Origin: CAZPMC01 sp964587755
GTDB taxonomy: Bacteria > Bacillota > Clostridia > Acetivibrionales > DTU013
Length of the DNA: 64,000 bases
Assembly (NCBI GenBank): GCA_964587755.1
Contig: CAZPMC010000001.1
Coordinates: forward strand, 62,001 to 126,000
Reading direction: 5' to 3'
Below are positions 15,827 through 24,343 of this stretch, piece by piece (within the stretch, counting starts at the first letter, position 1; every line of letters begins with the position of its first letter). Under the pieces are notes generated by a model. It was not told the origin of the DNA, searched no databases, and saw only the letters and a program-made list of their open reading frames with translations. The translations under genes and the position numbers were made by a program.

Positions 15827-17785
15827 TTGAGAAGAAAAGTACTTGTTTTGCTATTGCTTGCAGTCATCCTAATACCGGTTTCAGCATTTTGGCAAACAGC
15901 ATTTGCACAAAACAGATCCGATGAGGTTATTAAATACATCATAAATGTAAAAATCACTCCCGATGGCAATGCCCACATTGAGGAAAGATTGACCTACAAA
16001 TATATAGGTGATTTTAACGGTACTCTTCGTTATGTGGATTTCTCCGAAACCAACGGAATAGAGAATATTGAGGTGTTTGTGGAAAAGAACGGCTCCTTGG
16101 AAAAGTGGACTCTCAACTCCACCACATACCTTGATGAAAACAGCGGACCCGGCACATTCAACCTTGTTTTCGATGACGAAATTGCCAGGTTTAAGATTTT
16201 CGAAAAATCATCAAATGAAGAAAAGACTTATATCATTAAATATACATTTAAAGATGTTGTTACAAAATACAACGACATAGCCGAATTCAACAGAAAAATA
16301 GTTGACTCCGACTGGAGTGTCGTTCTTAACAATATATCTATTAATTACTCTCTCCCCTCTGGTGCTCAAAAAGAGGAGCTTAAAGTTTTCGGCCACGGTC
16401 CCCTTATAGGCGAATCAAGAATAATAGATGGTGAGAATGTCCAATTCACCATTGATTACATATATCCCGGCAGCGGTGTCGAGACACTTGTTCTGTTTCC
16501 CACAAGGCTTGTGCCCGATGCTAAAACGATTGTTTCAAGGGACGCTTTGCCAGATATAATGGCCAACGAAAAGCGCCTTGCAGAAGAGGCTAACCGTCAA
16601 AGAGAAGAGGCTAAAAAGCAGGTGGAGGAATATGAAAAAAGACGGCAGGCTGAAGAAGTAAGACGCCAGAAGGAAGAAGCCAGAATTGCGGCCTTGAAGC
16701 CTTGGGGCAATTCTATCGCTGTAATCCTATTCTTTATTTGGTTTGCTCCTTTAGCTTATCTTTACCGCAAATACGATAAAGAGCCTAAACCATCCTTTGA
16801 AGGCAAATACTTCAGAGAGCTTCCGGGAGAATACACTCCTGCCGAGATGAGCTCGCTGCTTTCTATGGGTCCGATACAAACAAGAGACATTACTGCAACC
16901 TTGATGGATTTGATCAGAAAAGAGCAGCTGATTCTTACAACCAACAAATATATTAAAAAAGGTATTTTTAAGGATAAGGAAATGACAGACTACGTTGTTT
17001 CCCGGAATGAAAATGCCCCCACAGTCAGCCTTAAAAGTCACGAATTGTTTTTGATAAACTGGTTTATCGGCACTATAGGAAACGGAAGCAGCATTGTGCT
17101 TGATGAAATATCTGATTATACAAAATCCACCTCTGGTGCCAGACAATTTAAAAGGGATTATGACAAATGGTGCAAGCTTGCCAGGGAAGAGGCGGATAAA
17201 AATGACTTCTTTGATTTGACCAGCAAAAAAGGCAGAGGTATCGGTATTCTTGTTGCTTTAGCATATCTGGTGCTTGGAATAATTATTTCTTCTGTTTTTA
17301 AAACAGGAATAGGCGTCATATTAATGATACAGTTTTTCATACTTTTGATTTTCTCAGCGAGAATAAACAGACGCACCCAGTACGGCAGTGAGCAGAAAGC
17401 AATGTGGAAGGCATTTAAAAACTTTTTGAAAGAATTCAGCCATTTGGACAGGGCTGAAATTCCCTCGATTGTTATTTGGGAGCATTATCTGGTTTATGCT
17501 ATTTCACTTGGAGTGGCAAAGGAAGTAATAAGCCAGCTTCCGATAGTATTTACCGATGATGACCTTCAAAATGCACACCTTACCTATTTGCACGGTTATA
17601 ATATGCACAGCTTTGCTGTATTCTCTGATACCTTTGATAAGACTATCGCATCGGTTGACAGCGCCATCAGCAGTGCAATGTCTGTAGCAAATTCCACACT
17701 GTCCTCCTCTTCCGGAGGTGGTGGAGGCTTCAGTGGAGGCAGCTCCGGCGGCGGAGGTGGTAGAGGTGGTGGCGGCTCTTTTTAG
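15827..17785 (+). CDS. DUF2207 family membrane protein
   Basis: The 652-residue protein has a signal peptide (residues 1-27) and an extracellular beta-rich DUF2207 domain to ~residue 240 (VKITPDGNAHIEERLTYKY). A Glu/Arg-rich helical stretch follows, then a transmembrane helix (~295-312), a cytoplasmic region, a second hydrophobic pair (~480-515) and a low-complexity Gly/Ser tail of ~30 residues. This order is typical of the family. TTG 15827 follows AAAGGAG by 7 bases. The next gene is lemA, 69 bases on; the pairing of DUF2207 with LemA is common in bacteria. Function is unknown. Confidence 0.88.
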   Translation: MRRKVLVLLLLAVILIPVSAFWQTAFAQNRSDEVIKYIINVKITPDGNAHIEERLTYKYIGDFNGTLRYVDFSETNGIENIEVFVEKNGSLEKWTLNSTTYLDENSGPGTFNLVFDDEIARFKIFEKSSNEEKTYIIKYTFKDVVTKYNDIAEFNRKIVDSDWSVVLNNISINYSLPSGAQKEELKVFGHGPLIGESRIIDGENVQFTIDYIYPGSGVETLVLFPTRLVPDAKTIVSRDALPDIMANEKRLAEEANRQREEAKKQVEEYEKRRQAEEVRRQKEEARIAALKPWGNSIAVILFFIWFAPLAYLYRKYDKEPKPSFEGKYFRELPGEYTPAEMSSLLSMGPIQTRDITATLMDLIRKEQLILTTNKYIKKGIFKDKEMTDYVVSRNENAPTVSLKSHELFLINWFIGTIGNGSSIVLDEISDYTKSTSGARQFKRDYDKWCKLAREEADKNDFFDLTSKKGRGIGILVALAYLVLGIIISSVFKTGIGVILMIQFFILLIFSARINRRTQYGSEQKAMWKAFKNFLKEFSHLDRAEIPSIVIWEHYLVYAISLGVAKEVISQLPIVFTDDDLQNAHLTYLHGYNMHSFAVFSDTFDKTIASVDSAISSAMSVANSTLSSSSGGGGGFSGGSSGGGGGRGGGGSF

Positions 17786-17854
17786 AACCGTTGGTTTAAT
17801 TGGCAACATTCTATCGGCAAAAGCCGGTAGGTGAAATAAAGGAGGATTGGAAAT

Positions 17855-18409
17855 ATGCCGTTTCTATTTATTGTAATTGTATTCGTAATTGCAGCTTTGG
17901 CTCTGTTCGCCATTAGTACTTACAATGGTCTCGTCAGAAAGCGCAACAAGGTTTTAAACTCCTGGAGTCAGATAGATGTTCAGCTTAAAAGAAGATTTGA
18001 TTTGATTCCTAACTTGGTTGAAATTGTAAAGGGTTATGCTGCTCATGAGAGTCAGACCTTTGAGAAGGTCATCGAAGCAAGGACAAAGTACTTGTCGGCA
18101 GGAAGCCACCAAGATGCAATGAAAGCCAACAATGATTTATCCCAGAGCTTAGGAAGGCTGTTTGCAGTTAGTGAAGCTTATCCGGAACTTAAAGCAAACA
18201 CCAATTTTCAAGAGCTTCAAAGGGAATTGTCAAAGACTGAGGACAAAATTAGCTTCTCCCGTCAGTTCTATAATGATGTAACCTTAGACTACAACAATGC
18301 GGTTCAGATGTTCCCATCCAGTATTTTTGCAAATATGTTTAACTTCACAGAAGAACCCTTCTTCAGAGCTGATGAAAATGAAACTGCCGCACCGCAAATT
18401 AAATTCTGA
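17855..18409 (+). CDS. lemA: LemA family protein
   Basis: The 184-residue protein has an N-terminal membrane helix (residues 2-22), then the LemA helical bundle: YNGLVRKRNKVLNSWSQIDVQLKRRFDLIPNLVEIVKGYA is the family hallmark. NFQELQRELSKTEDKI and YNDVTLDYNN follow at the expected places. The C-terminal 40 residues are variable. It lies downstream of the DUF2207 gene behind AAGGAGG, so the two probably act together at the membrane. Biochemical function is not known. Confidence 0.92.
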   Translation: MPFLFIVIVFVIAALALFAISTYNGLVRKRNKVLNSWSQIDVQLKRRFDLIPNLVEIVKGYAAHESQTFEKVIEARTKYLSAGSHQDAMKANNDLSQSLGRLFAVSEAYPELKANTNFQELQRELSKTEDKISFSRQFYNDVTLDYNNAVQMFPSSIFANMFNFTEEPFFRADENETAAPQIKF

Positions 18410-18449
18410 TAGAAACAAAAAAGCCGCTTCCAAGCACAAAGAAGCGGCT
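18410..18449 (-). terminator. intrinsic terminator of the Pro/Gly-rich protein gene
   Basis: A 9-bp stem (18422-18430 with 18441-18449) is followed on the minus strand by TTTTTTGTTTCT. The plus-strand side lacks a T run, so it serves the minus-strand gene although it also lies right behind lemA. Confidence 0.8.
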
Positions 18450-18480
18450 GATTCTATTAAACGAAGGGGCATATGTGTTT

Positions 18481-18948
18481 CTAATAGCAGACAAAGGACG
18501 AGATACGATTGATGTCTATTCCAAAATAAACCCAGTTAAATCCGGTCCAGCGCCAGCCTGCAACTGAGTTTCTTCCCGTGAATACCAGCCAAGCCCAGAA
18601 CTGTCGCCCATTATCAAGCCATATATAGACAAATCTAAATCTACACGGTCTGATGGCTCCGGGATCAACTGCAAATATACCTGCTTGCTGAGCAGCCGAA
18701 ACAGAAGGAGTAAACGCTGGCGGACGTCCGGGAGGAGGTCCTAAACCTGCCCCGCCGCCTGGGGGGCCAAATGGTGGAGGCCCCTGCCCTTGACCCGGTG
18801 GAAAGAATCCCGGTCCTTGCCCCGGAGGGAAAAATCCCGGTCCTTGCCCTGGAGGGAAAAACTGCCCGCCCGGAAATGTACCAAAAAATCCGCCTTCCGG
18901 GCCACCAAAAGGAGGTTGTGGCTGACGTACTACAATATAATCCTGCAT
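18481..18948 (-). CDS. Pro/Gly-rich repeat protein with a conserved aromatic C-terminal domain (possible spore coat protein)
   Basis: The first ~85 residues are low complexity, dominated by Pro, Gly, Phe and Gln, with three tandem copies of the 9-residue unit FFPPGQG(P/Q)G matched by 27-base DNA repeats at about 18796-18858. The C-terminal ~60 residues (from IRPCRFRFVYIWLDNGRQFW) are rich in Trp, Tyr and Arg and look like a folded module that I have seen in other clostridial small proteins but cannot name. No signal peptide. The composition resembles coat or exosporium proteins; that is inference. A terminator follows the stop. Confidence 0.65.
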   Translation of the reverse strand: MQDYIVVRQPQPPFGGPEGGFFGTFPGGQFFPPGQGPGFFPPGQGPGFFPPGQGQGPPPFGPPGGGAGLGPPPGRPPAFTPSVSAAQQAGIFAVDPGAIRPCRFRFVYIWLDNGRQFWAWLVFTGRNSVAGWRWTGFNWVYFGIDINRISSFVCY

Positions 18949-19025
18949 ACTATTTCACTCCCTAGGTAAGTCTGTTATAGAATATGCTTCCACAACAGAA
19001 AAGGTTACATAACAACTTAACACTT

Positions 19026-19085
19026 TTATGCAGGCCTTATTATAAGGAAATCACCCTCCACATCTACCAATACATGTGAATCCAT
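19026..19085 (-). CDS. possible 19-residue peptide behind the dnaJ-like gene
   Basis: A perfect GGAGGTGA (19094-19101) stands 8 bases before ATG 19085, and the frame encodes a 19-residue acidic/hydrophobic peptide (MDSHVLVDVEGDFLIIRPA) before TAA. The site starts just after the stop of the dnaJ-like gene, so it would be read from the same transcript. It is either a real small peptide or the start of a gene that has lost its rest. Confidence 0.3.
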   Translation of the reverse strand: MDSHVLVDVEGDFLIIRPA

Positions 19086-19103
19086 ATCATCTGTCACCTC
19101 CAA

Positions 19104-20054
19104 TTACTTATGGGAAGGAGAAATTTCCCTAAGCTTTTTATATAATTCCATCTGCTCTTTATTTAGCTTGTCTGGGTTTATCAGTTTTACCCTTAAGAAC
19201 AGGTCACCTCTTTTGCCCGTTTTATCCTTGTACCCCTTTGCTGGTACTCTTATCCTGCTGTCTGTTTTTATTCCTGCTGGGATTTTTACTAGTATTTTAC
19301 CGTCTAATGTAGAAACCGTTACCTCAGTTCCAAGTGCTGTTTCCCAAGGATACAGCTCAATTGGGGATACAATATTAAGCCCCTCCAATTCATAGGAATT
19401 ATCCCGCTTAAATTCCACTCTCAAATATAGATCGCCGTTTTGTCCTCCGTTGAACCCTAGACCCCCTTGTCCGGCCAGCTTTATTTTCTCTCCAGGCATA
19501 ATTCCTGCAGGTATCTTAAGAGAAATTGTTTTATCTTTACTTGCTCCCCTAAAAGTAAACATCCTTTCGGCTCCTGAAAATCCTTCCTCGATACTTATTT
19601 CCAGCACTGCCTCCCTGTCCTCACCCTTCATCCGGGCGCTTCGGGTAAAGGGGCTTCTACCCCTTTTTTGACCGAATATACTGTCTGAACCAAAGGAATC
19701 AAAGGGACTTCCTCCTCCGAAAAACATGTTAAAAAAATCGCTGAAGTCGGAATTACCACCAGTAGAATATTCATATCTGATATTGGGCCCAAAACCATAC
19801 TGAGACGGGTCAAAATCCGCACCATTATAGAACTGACCCGCGCTGCCGAATTGGTCGTATTTTTTTCTTTTTTCTTCGTCTCCGAGAACCTCGTAAGCTT
19901 CATTGGCCTCCTTAAACTTCTCTTCAGACACTTTATCACCTGGATTTGCATCGGGGTGATACTTCTTTGCAAGCTTTCTGTATGCTTTTTTTATCTCATC
20001 CTGAGTCGCTTTCTTATCAACACCCAGTATTTTGTAGTAATCCTTAAACTTCAT
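19104..20054 (-). CDS. DnaJ/CbpA-like co-chaperone without zinc finger
   Basis: The 316-residue protein has an N-terminal J domain (DYYKILGVDKKATQDEIKKAYR) with the HPD tripeptide at YHPDANPG, needed to stimulate DnaK ATPase. A Gly/Phe-rich linker follows (residues ~70-130), then two beta-barrel substrate-binding domains and a C-terminal helix. The four CxxCxGxG zinc repeats of DnaJ are absent, so it belongs with CbpA/type II J proteins. No dnaK or grpE is adjacent. A CtsR-type operator overlaps the promoter, so heat-shock control is likely. Confidence 0.92.
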   Translation of the reverse strand: MKFKDYYKILGVDKKATQDEIKKAYRKLAKKYHPDANPGDKVSEEKFKEANEAYEVLGDEEKRKKYDQFGSAGQFYNGADFDPSQYGFGPNIRYEYSTGGNSDFSDFFNMFFGGGSPFDSFGSDSIFGQKRGRSPFTRSARMKGEDREAVLEISIEEGFSGAERMFTFRGASKDKTISLKIPAGIMPGEKIKLAGQGGLGFNGGQNGDLYLRVEFKRDNSYELEGLNIVSPIELYPWETALGTEVTVSTLDGKILVKIPAGIKTDSRIRVPAKGYKDKTGKRGDLFLRVKLINPDKLNKEQMELYKKLREISPSHK

Positions 20055-20088
20055 TTTCCCACCTCGCCGCCGGAGAATAATCGTTGAC

Positions 20089-20105
20089 TTTGACTTTCTT
20101 TGACC
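20089..20105 (-). promoter_or_regulatory. CtsR operator upstream of the dnaJ-like gene
   Basis: On the minus strand the sequence reads GGTCAAA-GAA-AGTCAAA, a full match to the CtsR heptad direct repeat (RGTCAAA-NAN-RGTCAAA). A further GTCAAC follows directly. It lies between the -10 box and the start codon, where a bound repressor would block transcription. Confidence 0.85.
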
Positions 20106-20113
20106 TATACCAT

Positions 20114-20143
20114 ATTATACATCTATACTGCATGATTAATCAA
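20114..20143 (-). promoter_or_regulatory. sigma-A promoter of the dnaJ-like gene
   Basis: TTGATT (20138-20143) and TATAAT (20114-20119) are 18 bases apart, and the -10 box lies 8 bases before the CtsR repeat. Confidence 0.7.
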
Positions 20144-20178
20144 TATAATTTCCCGTTTTTTTAAAAATATATCAGATG

Positions 20179-21546
20179 TTAATTGAGAGGTGGAATTTTT
20201 AACGTCTGGCCAATCTGCAGCATGTTCGGATCCGTCATGTTGTTAGCTTCCATGATCAGCTTATATTTGCTTTCATCTCCATAAAATTTCTTGCTGATCT
20301 TCATTAACATATCTCCTGGTTTAACAACATATGTTGTCCCTTCAGGTCCAACCAGATTTTCGTTATCATTTGCTCCTGCATTAGACCCCTCGTGGGTAGG
20401 ATCTGTTTCATCACTGCCGGTTTCACCATCAGGATCCTCGAGCCCCGATACATTGTCCGGATCTGTTTCATCATCCGGATTATCTATATCAGCTGTGTTG
20501 CCGGGCATATTTGTGCTTGATGAAGTGGATTCATTTTGATTTATAGCGTCTAACACTTCCGGAGCCCTGACTTTCATCCAAAGCTTATATCCTCCAAACA
20601 CAACGGCTGCAAGCAACAGAAAAAATATTAGCATTGATGCTATACCGCCTACATCTACCCCTTTTTTGTCGTTGCGTCTTGGAGAATTCCTTTTGCTGTA
20701 GGAAGTCCTGCTTGGCTTATAGGCTTTTGGCATACCGCTCTTCATTTCTTCACTATCATCATTTTCCTCTATCTTAATTACAATTGCTGTTAAATCATCC
20801 CCGCTGTCATTCTTAAAAGCTTCAGCAACAAGTGAGCTTGCCATTTCGTCAGGCTCAGAATCAGAAGCAAGAATGTCATAAATTTTATCCTCACTGACAG
20901 ACTCTGCCAGTCCATTGCTGCAAAGCAAATATACCTGCCCTGCTTTTATCGGGTCTGCATCAGATTTTTTTACTGTTGACGTGCCAATTTCCATTGCTGA
21001 CTTCTTTTGTCCTGAAAGCATTTCTGCTTGTTCATCATTTATAATGCCCATTTTTAGAAGTCTCTCGGCTCTTTTATAATCATTTATGACAAGTCTGAAG
21101 CTATTACCGTCCAGTTGATATATTCTGCAACTGCCCAGGTTAACAGCAGCAATACTGCCATTGTCAATTAAAACTCCGGCAAATGCAGTTCTTCTCTGTC
21201 TGAAATCACTTTCACCTAGGGAAATACTATGTAGGAGATTACCGGTTTGCTCAACGCATTGAACCAGATCATCAAGCTTTACATGAATGTTTTTGGAGCT
21301 GGTCTTTGTTTTATCGTGAAATTTCCTCAGCTCATTTATTACTGAAATGCCTGTATCTTCATCTTCCATACCGTCAGATAAAGCAAATAAACAATTTGAA
21401 TCACTTGCCTCAAGGGAAATCTGCGAATAATCAGCAGCACTGGGGTGAATGAACTTTCCGTTTGCATATATCCTGTCGTCATTTACGATGCTGGCAGTGC
21501 CAATACGGGTGACAGCCGAAAAAAGAATTTTTGTGGTATTTCCCAT
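20179..21546 (-). CDS. membrane-anchored PP2C-like phosphatase domain fused to a LysM domain
   Basis: The 455-residue protein has an N-terminal PP2C-type domain (~1-260): SDG at 57-59, TAFAGVLIDNGSIAAVNLGS at 120-139 and GDDLTAIVI at 249-257. Two usual metal or core residues are changed: the second SDG motif reads S210-N-G, and the GDSR motif reads GSCR. A basic stretch precedes one transmembrane helix (~303-321). An acidic Asp/Glu/Asn-rich spacer of ~75 residues leads to a C-terminal LysM (TYVVKPGDMLMKISKKFYG). The likely topology puts the PP2C domain inside and the peptidoglycan-binding LysM outside. A link between wall state and protein dephosphorylation is inference; the substitutions may reduce activity. 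Confidence 0.8.
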   Translation of the reverse strand: MGNTTKILFSAVTRIGTASIVNDDRIYANGKFIHPSAADYSQISLEASDSNCLFALSDGMEDEDTGISVINELRKFHDKTKTSSKNIHVKLDDLVQCVEQTGNLLHSISLGESDFRQRRTAFAGVLIDNGSIAAVNLGSCRIYQLDGNSFRLVINDYKRAERLLKMGIINDEQAEMLSGQKKSAMEIGTSTVKKSDADPIKAGQVYLLCSNGLAESVSEDKIYDILASDSEPDEMASSLVAEAFKNDSGDDLTAIVIKIEENDDSEEMKSGMPKAYKPSRTSYSKRNSPRRNDKKGVDVGGIASMLIFFLLLAAVVFGGYKLWMKVRAPEVLDAINQNESTSSSTNMPGNTADIDNPDDETDPDNVSGLEDPDGETGSDETDPTHEGSNAGANDNENLVGPEGTTYVVKPGDMLMKISKKFYGDESKYKLIMEANNMTDPNMLQIGQTLKIPPLN

Positions 21547-21651
21547 ATATATACCCCCTTATCTTATGTAAAAAAAACATTGGAGACGACAAACCAAGAA
21601 GATAAACCTATTAACATAATACCATAAATTACTTTTATATTCAACAAAATA

Positions 21652-22245
21652 CTATAGCCCCCTTAGTTCATAAAACACTATATATACATCTCCGATAGGT
21701 TTATTTTTGACATCTGTTGAGTATGCGTAGCTCCATTCTGCAAATATATTTTTGCCTTCAATAAGCTCTTGTCTGAATCTTCCCCTGATAACATCACTAT
21801 ATCTTAGAAGCTCCTCCACTTCTTTTTCCGGAAGGAATTCCTTATTTCCGTAAAACTGTGGCTCTCCTCCTGCTGTCGGAAATACTACTGTAATATCCTT
21901 CTTCCCCAATGTCACCAGGTTCCACAAATCCTTGCCGACTGCCTCGATTACTGTTCTATGGCTGTCTATATCCAGCACTCCGCTCTTTTGTGCAATAAAA
22001 TACGGATAGTATATTACAATTCCTTTTTCTGAATACTCGTCAAGCAGCATTTTCCCGGTCTCGGCCGCCTCGGGGGCTTTCACTCCCACTGCTCTTGGCA
22101 GGTTTAAATCGTTACTGCCTTCAACAGCTACTCTTATCGTCCAAAGCAATCTTTCATCAAGCACCGTATCATAAGTAAATTGCTTCCAGGGCACAGCAGG
22201 CAGATTCATTCTCTTCAATTCATAAAAGCCCATATATTTATTCAT
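21652..22245 (-). CDS. conserved-looking protein of unknown function (197 aa)
   Basis: I do not recognise the family. The protein is soluble, with no signal or membrane segment, and mixes alpha and beta patterns; notable stretches are IYYPYFIAQKSGVLDI and ITVVFPTAGGEPQFYGN. ATG 22245 follows AAGGA closely. It lies 42 bases behind the HD-domain gene on the same strand, so the two are probably cotranscribed, which suggests a related job, perhaps in nucleotide metabolism. Confidence 0.6.
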   Translation of the reverse strand: MNKYMGFYELKRMNLPAVPWKQFTYDTVLDERLLWTIRVAVEGSNDLNLPRAVGVKAPEAAETGKMLLDEYSEKGIVIYYPYFIAQKSGVLDIDSHRTVIEAVGKDLWNLVTLGKKDITVVFPTAGGEPQFYGNKEFLPEKEVEELLRYSDVIRGRFRQELIEGKNIFAEWSYAYSTDVKNKPIGDVYIVFYELRGL

Positions 22246-22287
22246 GTCGTCCTTCCCGATAAAGTTGATTTATAACACTTCGCACCG

Positions 22288-23484
22288 TTATATTCTGAAA
22301 TAGTCAAGCATCATTCCGAAGTTTTTACCGCAAATCTTTGTGTTGCTAAAGCTCCTATAAATCTGGTGGTGTCCGATTTCCAGGTTTTGAGAGGTTATTC
22401 CGTGTCTTATGGATAAGTATGCTTCCATGTAAGCTGCAAACTTATCGCAGAACTCGATGATAGTCCCGTCTACAGGTGAAAAAACGTCCTCGTTGTAATA
22501 CTCACTTATTTTCTCAGAGCTGACTGTCAACATCTTTTCGTCTATTATTACTTTCCCCGAAAACTCATCCTCGGTATAGTACCTGATCTCCTGCCGCCAA
22601 TGCTCAGGCAGCAAAGGCAGCAAGACCTCTTCCATATTCTTGTCCTCAATTGACTTTATAAGCTCTCCCAGTCCGTCAATGGAATTCTTTACAGGCGAGA
22701 CTATATCCCGGGTCAGTACTTCAGGCATATCATGGAAAAGCCCGGCAAAATAATTATTATATTTACGCTTCTCACAGGGGTCAAGTTGAAGGGTTAAAAG
22801 GTAAGAGAGTATGGCAACAATATACATGTGACCAGCAACTGAGGTTTCCGGAATTCTTTGAGTTTGAGCCCATCTTTGCTGAAACCTGAGCTGTCCTACT
22901 AAATTTAAAAAATCTGTAGCTCCTTTATTAAATATAAGCTGTTTAACACCGTCTATATCTCTGTGCTCCTCCAGCCGCTTCTCAATGTTCTTTTTTGTAT
23001 CCTCCAGCCCGAAAAAATTCTCACTGAGTCTATATACAATATTAAACTCCCAGCTTGTAGCAAGATAATGAGATGCCTTTAAAATTCTTTTTTCGTTATA
23101 GCTATATTCAGGCTCAAAGAGGTATCTCCTCATTCTCTTGGAAAAGCCTTCTGAAATATCATCAATGCCTAGATCGTGGAGCTTTTTTAAAATAAGCTCG
23201 TTTATCTGAGCCCCATGCTTGTCCATCAAGGCATGAAAAATCGCAGGTTTTATATCCGTAAGCAGACTCCTTTGAAAAAACTCAAAGATGTCACCCTCAA
23301 TAAGTCGTGTCCAGTCTATGCTCTGTCCTGCATCCTCCTCTAATCTGCTAATTACATATGCATAAAACATTTTGTGTGATTGCTTGTCAAGCTCCGTGAA
23401 GCCCCGGTGAGGCCGAATATGATCGTTCCATCTTTGAATGCTGGCAGCTTGGTATATAAACCTGAGAAAGCTCTCCCTTATCAT
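22288..23484 (-). CDS. HD-domain phosphohydrolase, YfbR-like
   Basis: The 398-residue protein has an HD-type metal site. H in the HMYIVAILSYLL helix, HD in YFAGLFHDMPEVLTRDIVSPVK and a later D in IIEFCDKFAAYMEA supply the expected ligands. The HDxPE-x(3)-DI-x-SPVK pattern is closest to YfbR/HD_3 5'-nucleotidases acting on dNMPs. The ~200-residue N-terminal part is unfamiliar and may regulate or oligomerise. Whether it acts on nucleotides is inference from the motif. It heads a two-gene unit with the unknown protein at 21652. Confidence 0.75.
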   Translation of the reverse strand: MIRESFLRFIYQAASIQRWNDHIRPHRGFTELDKQSHKMFYAYVISRLEEDAGQSIDWTRLIEGDIFEFFQRSLLTDIKPAIFHALMDKHGAQINELILKKLHDLGIDDISEGFSKRMRRYLFEPEYSYNEKRILKASHYLATSWEFNIVYRLSENFFGLEDTKKNIEKRLEEHRDIDGVKQLIFNKGATDFLNLVGQLRFQQRWAQTQRIPETSVAGHMYIVAILSYLLTLQLDPCEKRKYNNYFAGLFHDMPEVLTRDIVSPVKNSIDGLGELIKSIEDKNMEEVLLPLLPEHWRQEIRYYTEDEFSGKVIIDEKMLTVSSEKISEYYNEDVFSPVDGTIIEFCDKFAAYMEAYLSIRHGITSQNLEIGHHQIYRSFSNTKICGKNFGMMLDYFRI

Positions 23485-23642
23485 AAGCTAATACCCCTTT
23501 TGTATTAATTATATCTGATATCATATTATAGCACTATTTGGTATCCACATATATTACAAATTGTTAAATAAACTTCGTTGTAACCCATTTACATAAATTG
23601 AATAATATAAAGTACCTGATATACTTATGGGGGTGATCCATT

Positions 23643-23762
23643 ATGGCAGAAGAAGACAGAGGGTTATTCTTCGGCGGCAGCATTATTTGGATAATTATTA
23701 TAATAATTCTCATTATCTGCCTTTTCCCGGTGTTTACTAAGCCTATCGGCTGCAAGCGCTAA
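23643..23762 (+). CDS. small membrane protein (39 aa), possibly sporulation-related
   Basis: GGGGGTGA lies 6 bases before ATG 23643. The product MAEEDRGLFFGGSIIW... has an acidic start, a Gly turn and one strongly hydrophobic Ile-rich helix (~13-32), ending TKPIGCKR. The layout resembles the tiny YjcZ-like or coat-associated membrane proteins of spore formers, but I cannot place it. A strong terminator follows 8 bases after the stop, supporting a genuine gene. Confidence 0.65.
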   Translation: MAEEDRGLFFGGSIIWIIIIIILIICLFPVFTKPIGCKR

Positions 23763-23770
23763 GTAAAATT

Positions 23771-23801
23771 GGGCTATTAGCCAATCGCTAATAGCCCTTT
23801 T
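23771..23801. terminator. bidirectional intrinsic terminator between two convergent small genes
   Basis: GGGCTATTAG and CTAATAGCCC form a perfect 10-bp stem around CCAATCG, with TTTT after it on the plus strand and AATTTTAC on the minus strand. Confidence 0.88.
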
Positions 23802-23806
23802 ACATA

Positions 23807-24199
23807 TTAGAAAAATCCCCCAAACGGAGACCAGGGAAAGAAACCAAAGGGGCGGCGTCGCCTATCCAAAAGATTTCTGATAAAAAGTATTCCAATAAGG
23901 TTTCGAAGTAAACGTCTTCCTCCAAATCCCAACTGTCTTTCTCCTGATTCTTTCTCTATCACCTTAGTTACTTCCGGCTCCACTTTTTTCATTATGTCAT
24001 TTGTAATAGCTTCTATTTGATCCTTAGTCGGGGTGTACATCGTACCAAATTGCATATTCATATTATTGCAATAACCCTCGACAACTGGATTTACAATGTT
24101 GTATACATTTGGATACATATTTTCCAGCTGAGCATCAGCAGCCATAGACATAGGGTTGTTATACTGAGCGGGCATGTAGCCATACACATTATCCTGCAT
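23807..24199 (-). CDS. Met/Asn/Tyr-rich protein with a basic aromatic tail (possible spore protein)
   Basis: The 130-residue product starts MQDNVYGYMPAQYNNPMSM, rich in Met, Asn, Gln and Tyr. A mid-part looks helical (TKDQIEAITNDIMKKVEPEV). The C-terminus is Arg/Phe/Gly-rich (RRRRPFGFFPWSPFGGFF). CGGAGGTG lies 6 bases before ATG. The composition resembles clostridial coat or inner-spore proteins; no family name can be given. Its partner at 23643 converges on the shared terminator. Confidence 0.6.
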   Translation of the reverse strand: MQDNVYGYMPAQYNNPMSMAADAQLENMYPNVYNIVNPVVEGYCNNMNMQFGTMYTPTKDQIEAITNDIMKKVEPEVTKVIEKESGERQLGFGGRRLLRNLIGILFIRNLLDRRRRPFGFFPWSPFGGFF

Positions 24200-24343
24200 A
24201 ATAACACCTCCGTATAAAAATCTTATTACATATTATGTTAAGCACCAATACTGTGTTACATATGTACTTGCAACTTCTTTTAAACAGAATAATATTATGG
24301 TAGAATGTTGATGATTAATTTGCAAACCCGGAGGTCACACCTG

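Noticed and set aside
17810..17830. Hairpin CTATCGGC-AAAA-GCCGGTAG between DUF2207 and lemA genes as a terminator
   Set aside because: No T run follows and lemA's ribosome binding site comes at once; probably minor mRNA structure.
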